Below, piece after piece: positions 6,237 to 10,513 of a stretch of 10,513 bases of DNA. The stretch covers positions 1 to 10,513 of the forward strand of contig JACXUN010000032.1 in assembly GCA_014763905.1 (NCBI GenBank). The letters are read 5' to 3'. This stretch comes from Campylobacterales bacterium (GTDB taxonomy: Bacteria > Campylobacterota > Campylobacteria > Campylobacterales > Sulfurovaceae). The first letter of the stretch is position 1, and each line of letters begins with the position of its first letter. The translations under genes and the position numbers were made by a program. The notes beneath the pieces were generated by a model. The model ran no database searches, had not been told where the DNA came from, and was given only the letters and a program-made list of their open reading frames with translations.

Positions 6237-9200
6237 TTGAACAGTACACAAAAAATCAAAAGTTTAATAGAAGAACGCATCCTCGTCATAGACGGAGCAA
6301 CTGGAACCCAAATCCAAAACCTAGAAATCCCAACTGAAGCATGGCTAGACGAGAACGGCAATAGTCAAGAGGGCTGTAATGAACTCCTCAACGCCACCGC
6401 CCCCCACCTTATGGCAGAAGTGCATAATGCCTATGGAAAAGCCGGAGCCGATCTGATCAAAACCAATACCTTCGGAGCGATGTCGTGGGTACTTGACGAA
6501 TATGGTATGGGACACCGTTCGTATGAACTCGCCAAAAAAGGGGCAGAGATTGTCAAAGCAATCTGCAATCAATACGCCACGCCTGAACAGCCACGATTTG
6601 TCCTCGGTTCTATCGGTCCGGGAACCAAACTTCCTTCACTTGGACATATCCACTACGACGAAATGTACGAAGGCTATATCCAAACAGCTTTAGGATTGAT
6701 TGACGGTGGAGCCGATGTGTTCCTGCTTGAAACCTGTCAAGACCCATTACAGATCAAAGCAGCGATTCACGGATGTGAAGAGGCAAACCGTCAACGGGGT
6801 ATCCGATTGCCGATTATGGTTTCGGTGACGATTGAACTCAGTGGTAGTATGCTCATTGGAACGGATGTGACGACGATTGTGACGATTTTAGAGCCATTTG
6901 ATATCCTCTCCCTTGGATTTAACTGTGGAACGGGGCCCGATCAAGTCAAAAAACATCTCAAAACCCTCTCCAAACTCTGTAGTATCCCGATCTCTGTTCA
7001 TGCCAATGCCGGACTCCCTCAAAACCGCGGGGGATACACCTACTACCCAATGGGACCACGCGAGTTTACCGAAAAGCAGTTGGAGTTTACGGAATTTGAC
7101 GGAGTGAGTTTTCTGGGGGGGTGTTGTGGTACGACCCCTCAACATATCCATGCTCTCAAAAAAGCCGTTGGAGCGATTAAACCAAAAAAGGCGACAGGGC
7201 ATATTGAGCCGTCGATTGCATCACTCTTTAGCAGTGTTGAACTCTTTCAAAAACCTGCTCCACTGCTCATCGGTGAGCGAAGCAATGCTACGGGTTCCAA
7301 AGCCTTTCGTGAACTGATTTTAGCGAGTGATTATGAGGGGACGGTAACCGTCGGACAAGCCCAAGTGCGTGATGGGGCTCACCTGTTAGATGTCAATGTG
7401 GAGTTTGCAGGGCGAGACGGTTCAGCTGACATGAAAGAGGTCATGACCCTCTATAACCAAAAGATTTCGATTCCGTTGATGCCCGACGCAACACGGGTCA
7501 ATACGATGGAAGAGGCGTTGAAATGTATCGGGGGAAAAGCCATTATCAACTCGGTCAACCTCGAAGATGGCGAAGATAAACTCGATGAGATTTGTCGACT
7601 TGCCAAAAAATATGGAGCCGCTCTGGTCTGTCTTGCCATTGATGAAAAAGGAATGGCAAAGACCACAGCCGATAAGCTACGCATCGCCGAACGGATTTAT
7701 GACCTCGCTGTTAACCGTCACGGGATTAACCCAAGCAATCTCATCTTTGATATGCTCACCTTTACCGTCGGTTCAGGGGATGTAGAGTATCGTGATGCTG
7801 CGATTCAGACCCTCGAAGCGATACGCGAATTGCATAAGCGACACCCTGAGGTAGGGTCGACGCTGGGGCTCTCCAATATCTCCTTTGGTCTGGCTATGAA
7901 TGCCCGTATTTTCCTTAACTCAGTCTTCCTCCACCACTGTATCGAAGCGGGGATGACCTCGGTGATTATCAATGTCAAACATATTGTGCCGATTGCCAAG
8001 ATAAGTGAAGAGGATCGGGCGATCTGTGAGGAACTGCTCTTTGCCCCTGATGAGCATTCGCTCTTTAAATTTATCGAACACTTCTCGGACAAAACCGTCA
8101 ACAATAACCAAAATGACGAAGCCTACGAAGCGATGAGCAGCGAAGAGAAGATCTCCAAACTCCTACTCGACGGAGACAAAGAGCGAATGCTTCCCCTCGT
8201 CGAAGAGGTACGTCACACCATTCACCCCGATATCATTGTCAATGAGATTCTCATCGACGCGATGAAGGTGGTGGGGGAACTCTTTGGCTCTGGGCAGATG
8301 CAGTTGCCGTTTGTCCTCCAATCTGCCGAGACGATGAAAGCGACGGTCGATTATCTCAATCCTCACCTCACCAAAAAAGAGAAAGCCACCAACACCACGC
8401 TGGTCATCGGAACGGTCAAAGGAGATGTCCACGATGTGGGAAAAAACCTCGTCGATATTATCCTCTCCAATAACGGTTTCAAGGTGATCAATATCGGGAT
8501 CAAAACCGAACTCCAAGAGTATCTCGATGTGATGCAGCGTCAAGAGATTCAAGCCATCGGGATGAGTGGACTCCTCGTCAAATCGACCGCCGTGATGAAA
8601 GAGAACCTAGAGACAATGGCAGAGCAAGGGATAGAGATTCCCGTACTGCTTGGGGGTGCTGCTCTGACCCGAGGGTTTGTGGATGATTTCTGCCGACCGA
8701 TCTACAACGGCCCGATCTTCTACTGCCGTGATGCCTTTGACGGGGTAATCGCCATGAGCCGAATCGAAAAGTACAACGCCGACCCCTCCATCGGACTCGA
8801 TACCCGACTGGCAGGGGATTTGGTCGCCAAAGAGCAGGTCGAAGTCAAAGAGGTGATCATCCCTCCGTTTGAGGAACTCACCATGCCGGAACCGGTCGAG
8901 ATTCCCACCCCACCGTTTTGGGGACGACGGGTCTTACAAAAAGCCGATTTGGATATGGAGACCATCTTCGCATGGGTCAACCAACGCACCGTCATTAAAA
9001 TGCACTGGGGCTACAAAAGCAAAGGGATGACCAAAGAGGCGTACCAAAAACTCATGGACGAAACAGTTTATCCAGCCTACGAACGGCTCAAACGCCAATT
9101 TATCGACCAAGACCTCTTCGACCCGACCATTATCTACGGTTACTACCCATGCCGAAGCAACGACCAAGAACTCTATATCTTCGACGAATCGGAGGGGTGG

Positions 9201-9743
9201 AATGTCGATGCCAACGCCAACCGTGAGCCGTTGTCGCACATTATCGGACGGGCTGTGACCAAGTTCAGCTTCCCACGCCAAGGACGCAAACCCCACCGAG
9301 CCTTGAGCGACTTCTTCCGACACGACCGACACGACGTGGTGGCTCTGACCTGCGTGAGTGCCGGAGCGAAATTCTCTGCTTACGAAAAGGAACTCTACGA
9401 CGCAGGAAAATACCTAGAGTACAATATGGTACACGGCTTCTCTGTCGAGTTAGCTGAAGCCCTCGCCGAAGTGGCACACAAACAGATACGTATGGATTTG
9501 GGTATCCTACGAGAAGACGAAGGAGCCACCCTGCGTGATGTACGAATGAATCGCTACCAAGGAGCGAGATACTCCTTTGGCTATCCTGCTTGTCCCGACT
9601 TGGAGCAGAGCCGAGAGCTGTTTGATATGCTCAAACCTGAAGAGTTTGGGATAGAGCTGAGTGAGACGTTTCAGATTGTGCCTGAGCAGAGTACCTCGGC
9701 ACTTGTGGTGCATCATCCTAGAGCAAATTATTATTCAGTATAG
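6237..9743 (+). CDS. metH: Cobalamin-dependent methionine synthase (MetH)
   Basis: This enzyme transfers the methyl group of methyltetrahydrofolate to homocysteine via cob(I)alamin, making methionine and free tetrahydrofolate. The 1168-residue protein has all modules in order. The homocysteine domain is about 8-320, with VIDGATGTQIQ near its start and zinc ligands C230 (GFNCG) and C296/C297 (GGCCGTTP). The pterin-binding domain is about 340-600 (LIGERSNATGSKAF; LDVNVEFAGRDG). A four-helix cap (about 630-715) precedes the B12-binding domain with GDVHDVGKN, whose H732 is the lower cobalt ligand, plus SGLLVKS and GGAALTRGF. The reactivation domain (about 880-1168) carries the AdoMet motif RYSFGYPACP at 1111-1120. 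TTG at 6237 is preferred: AAAGG at 6225-6229 sits 7 bases before it, and MetH proteins normally begin shortly before this point. ATG at 6204 is possible; the start at 6165 lies inside the REP repeat and is unlikely. No cobalamin riboswitch was recognised. Confidence 0.95.
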   Translation: MNSTQKIKSLIEERILVIDGATGTQIQNLEIPTEAWLDENGNSQEGCNELLNATAPHLMAEVHNAYGKAGADLIKTNTFGAMSWVLDEYGMGHRSYELAKKGAEIVKAICNQYATPEQPRFVLGSIGPGTKLPSLGHIHYDEMYEGYIQTALGLIDGGADVFLLETCQDPLQIKAAIHGCEEANRQRGIRLPIMVSVTIELSGSMLIGTDVTTIVTILEPFDILSLGFNCGTGPDQVKKHLKTLSKLCSIPISVHANAGLPQNRGGYTYYPMGPREFTEKQLEFTEFDGVSFLGGCCGTTPQHIHALKKAVGAIKPKKATGHIEPSIASLFSSVELFQKPAPLLIGERSNATGSKAFRELILASDYEGTVTVGQAQVRDGAHLLDVNVEFAGRDGSADMKEVMTLYNQKISIPLMPDATRVNTMEEALKCIGGKAIINSVNLEDGEDKLDEICRLAKKYGAALVCLAIDEKGMAKTTADKLRIAERIYDLAVNRHGINPSNLIFDMLTFTVGSGDVEYRDAAIQTLEAIRELHKRHPEVGSTLGLSNISFGLAMNARIFLNSVFLHHCIEAGMTSVIINVKHIVPIAKISEEDRAICEELLFAPDEHSLFKFIEHFSDKTVNNNQNDEAYEAMSSEEKISKLLLDGDKERMLPLVEEVRHTIHPDIIVNEILIDAMKVVGELFGSGQMQLPFVLQSAETMKATVDYLNPHLTKKEKATNTTLVIGTVKGDVHDVGKNLVDIILSNNGFKVINIGIKTELQEYLDVMQRQEIQAIGMSGLLVKSTAVMKENLETMAEQGIEIPVLLGGAALTRGFVDDFCRPIYNGPIFYCRDAFDGVIAMSRIEKYNADPSIGLDTRLAGDLVAKEQVEVKEVIIPPFEELTMPEPVEIPTPPFWGRRVLQKADLDMETIFAWVNQRTVIKMHWGYKSKGMTKEAYQKLMDETVYPAYERLKRQFIDQDLFDPTIIYGYYPCRSNDQELYIFDESEGWNVDANANREPLSHIIGRAVTKFSFPRQGRKPHRALSDFFRHDRHDVVALTCVSAGAKFSAYEKELYDAGKYLEYNMVHGFSVELAEALAEVAHKQIRMDLGILREDEGATLRDVRMNRYQGARYSFGYPACPDLEQSRELFDMLKPEEFGIELSETFQIVPEQSTSALVVHHPRANYYSV

Positions 9744-9769
9744 CTTTAATTTTAAAAAAGGTATAATAA

Positions 9770-10063
9770 ATGAAGTTTGAGTGGGATAGAAATAAAGAAG
9801 CGATTAATATCAAAAAACATGGCGTGACTTTTGAACAAGCGTGTTATGTTTTTGCAGACCCATTTGCTCTGAATCAATATGATGAAGAGCATTCAGAAGA
9901 TGAAGATCGATGGGTTTTGCTTGGTCAATCGCTTCATGAGATGATTCTTGTCGTCGTTCATACTTTTAGAGATGATGACGGGAAAGAGTCAGTAAGAATT
10001 ATTAGTGCGAGAAAAGCAACTAAAAAAGAGCAACAAGCATATAAGAAAAGGTGTCCAAAATGA
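9770..10063 (+). CDS. brnT: BrnT-family type II toxin (ribonuclease)
   Basis: A 97-residue protein of the BrnT family (DUF497, RelE-like fold). These toxins cleave RNA to arrest translation and are neutralised by BrnA. The family pattern is clear: FEWDRNKEAINIKKHGVTFEQA at the N-terminus (key EWD, N8, KHGV, F21), VFADP at about 27-31, and the C-terminal signature RIISARKATKKEQQAY. Length is normal for the family. Start: AAAAGG ending at 9761 is 8 bases before the ATG. A perfect TATAAT (9762-9767) sits between them. As a -10 it would start transcription inside the gene, so it may be chance. The gene begins 26 bases after metH in the same direction, so read-through is possible, but its AT-rich base use is unlike metH. 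The unit is usually self-repressed by the BrnA-BrnT complex. No palindromic operator was identified. Confidence 0.9.
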   Translation: MKFEWDRNKEAINIKKHGVTFEQACYVFADPFALNQYDEEHSEDEDRWVLLGQSLHEMILVVVHTFRDDDGKESVRIISARKATKKEQQAYKKRCPK

Positions 10064-10269
10064 AAGATGAATACGATTTTACAAATGCTGAACAGGGAAG
10101 ATTTTATCGACCGATAGAGGAGTTGGAAATCCCTATCTATTTGGATAAGGAGATTCTTGCGTTTCTTATGAAAAATATCAAAAAAAAGGGGAGTGACTAT
10201 TCTCTTAATGGTATTGTAAATGCGTTGATTCGGCAGGATATTGAGATTTCTAAAAAGATTGCGTTTTAG
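10060..10269 (+). CDS. brnA: BrnA-like antitoxin
   Basis: A 69-residue partner of BrnT that should bind and inhibit the toxin and repress the operon. Residues about 21-62 (LEIPIYLDKEILAFLMKNIKKKG, then DYSLNGIVNALIRQDI) fit a ribbon-helix-helix fold: a short beta strand and two helices ending in a basic turn. The N-terminus (MKDEYDFTNAEQGRFY) resembles the DFS/DFSN...GKFYRP-type start seen in antitoxins of this class. The ATG at 10060 overlaps the brnT stop as ATGA and has AAAAGG (10046-10051) eight bases upstream. An in-frame GTG at 10051 would add only three residues and is less likely. Toxin first, antitoxin second is the normal order for brnTA. Identity rests on context plus fold pattern rather than on a strong unique motif. 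Confidence 0.82.
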   Translation: MKDEYDFTNAEQGRFYRPIEELEIPIYLDKEILAFLMKNIKKKGSDYSLNGIVNALIRQDIEISKKIAF

Positions 10270-10289
10270 AGAGCTACATTGGCATCACC

Positions 10290-10314
10290 TGACACTTATC
10301 TGGTGTGTCATTTT
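10290..10314 (+). terminator. Possible terminator of brnTA
   Basis: TGACAC (10290-10295) pairs with GTGTCA (10305-10310) around a 9-nt loop, followed by TTTTATCG, 21 bases after the brnA stop. The stem is only 6 bp and an alternative CACC/GGTG pairing exists, so this is a modest call. Confidence 0.35.
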
Positions 10315-10423
10315 ATCGAAAACTAAACAAGAGGCACAAATGGCTCTTAAAAAGGTTCAAGAGTGGGTCAATAAAGTTGGCTTAACGCTTCACCCTGATA
10401 AGACACATATCGGTAATGCTAAC
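10307..10423 (+). pseudogene. Fragment of a group II intron reverse transcriptase (LtrA-type)
   Basis: About 39 codons in one frame read VILSKTKQEAQMALKKVQ, then EWVNKVGLTLHPDKTHIGNA. This matches the stretch just after the YADD catalytic motif in group II intron-encoded reverse transcriptases (YADDFVIL.kt..eA...l..v..WL...GL.lhpeKT.I). Everything before it is absent, including the catalytic aspartates: the codons before VIL read LIWC rather than YADDF. Everything after GNA (the FDFLGY segment, maturase domain X and any intron RNA 3' end) is missing too, and the frame stops at 10460-10462. An open frame can be drawn from 10241, but its first part overlaps brnA and is unrelated. This is a relic of a mobile intron, not a working enzyme. 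The right break coincides with a REP-like hairpin. Confidence 0.72.
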
Positions 10424-10424
10424 T

Positions 10425-10449
10425 GGTTCCCACGTTGCACTTGGGAATC
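10425..10449. repeat. Second REP-like hairpin, GGTTCCCACG type
   Basis: GGTTCCCA (10425-10432) pairs with TGGGAATC (10442-10449, one G-T pair). One mismatch and one further G-C pair follow, leaving a 5-nt loop TTGCA. The following bases CATACGGG also resemble dispersed repeats of the form GGTTCCCACGC...GCGTGGGAA..CATAC that I recall from many bacterial genomes. That recollection is not verified here. It starts right where the reverse transcriptase similarity stops. The remaining bases, 10450-10513, show no gene. Confidence 0.45.
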
Positions 10450-10513
10450 CATACGGGAATAGCAATAACCAAGCCACTATCCAAACACCATAGACTCCAA
10501 AATTCCCATATAC

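Noticed and set aside
6060..6251. Minus-strand 63-codon open frame across the pit-metH gap
   Set aside because: Most of it is translated REP repeat (for example VGIRGTRPTN), it has no ribosome binding site, and it runs over the likely metH start. Not a gene.
8934..9332. 132-codon open frame antisense to the end of metH (and a 129-codon one at 8163-8552)
   Set aside because: Both lie wholly inside metH, whose domains are intact, and show no known motif. They reflect the codon bias of metH.

Overview
The window looks like chromosomal DNA of a free-living member of the Campylobacterota (former Epsilonproteobacteria). This is inferred from gene content and from promoters with clean TATAAT-type -10 boxes and no recognisable -35. 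The exact genus cannot be read from the sequence. Most genes are core functions, flanked at both ends by AT-richer, accessory-looking genes.

Layout. 1-93 is an AT-rich promoter region with three TTCGTA repeats. 94-1347 (+) encodes an AAA_14/DUF4143 ATPase with a nuclease-like C-terminus. A converging minus-strand unit follows: rodA (2685-1543), with a CAT-anticodon tRNA (1538-1462) only 4 nt after its stop. The 261-bp gap upstream of rodA (2686-2946) holds the most unusual feature. It is a 17-bp inverted repeat closing a segment of about 128 bp, with a perfect -10 box correctly placed to start a minus-strand RNA at the stem. I propose an undescribed small RNA with two C/U-rich, anti-Shine-Dalgarno-like loops. 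Next, also on the minus strand, come a DEAD-box RNA helicase (4269-2947, own promoter) and a phosphate unit. That unit is a PiT-type transporter (5991-4945) whose stop overlaps the start of a PhoU-like DUF47 protein (4948-4331) as ATGA.

The divergent region 5992-6236 contains a near-perfect REP/BIME-like doublet of two inverted GTAG-GTCGGG hairpins, directly upstream of a large cobalamin-dependent methionine synthase gene, metH (most likely TTG start at 6237, end 9743). The reading frame stays open leftwards through the REP doublet, so a start there would be spurious.

The right end is accessory: a BrnT/BrnA type II toxin-antitoxin pair (9770-10269, ATGA overlap), then a short fragment of a group II intron reverse transcriptase (about 10307-10423). 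The fragment abuts a second, different REP-like hairpin (10425-10449).

The core genes fit housekeeping roles: cell-wall elongation, RNA remodelling, phosphate uptake and methionine/folate metabolism. The ends look horizontally acquired.
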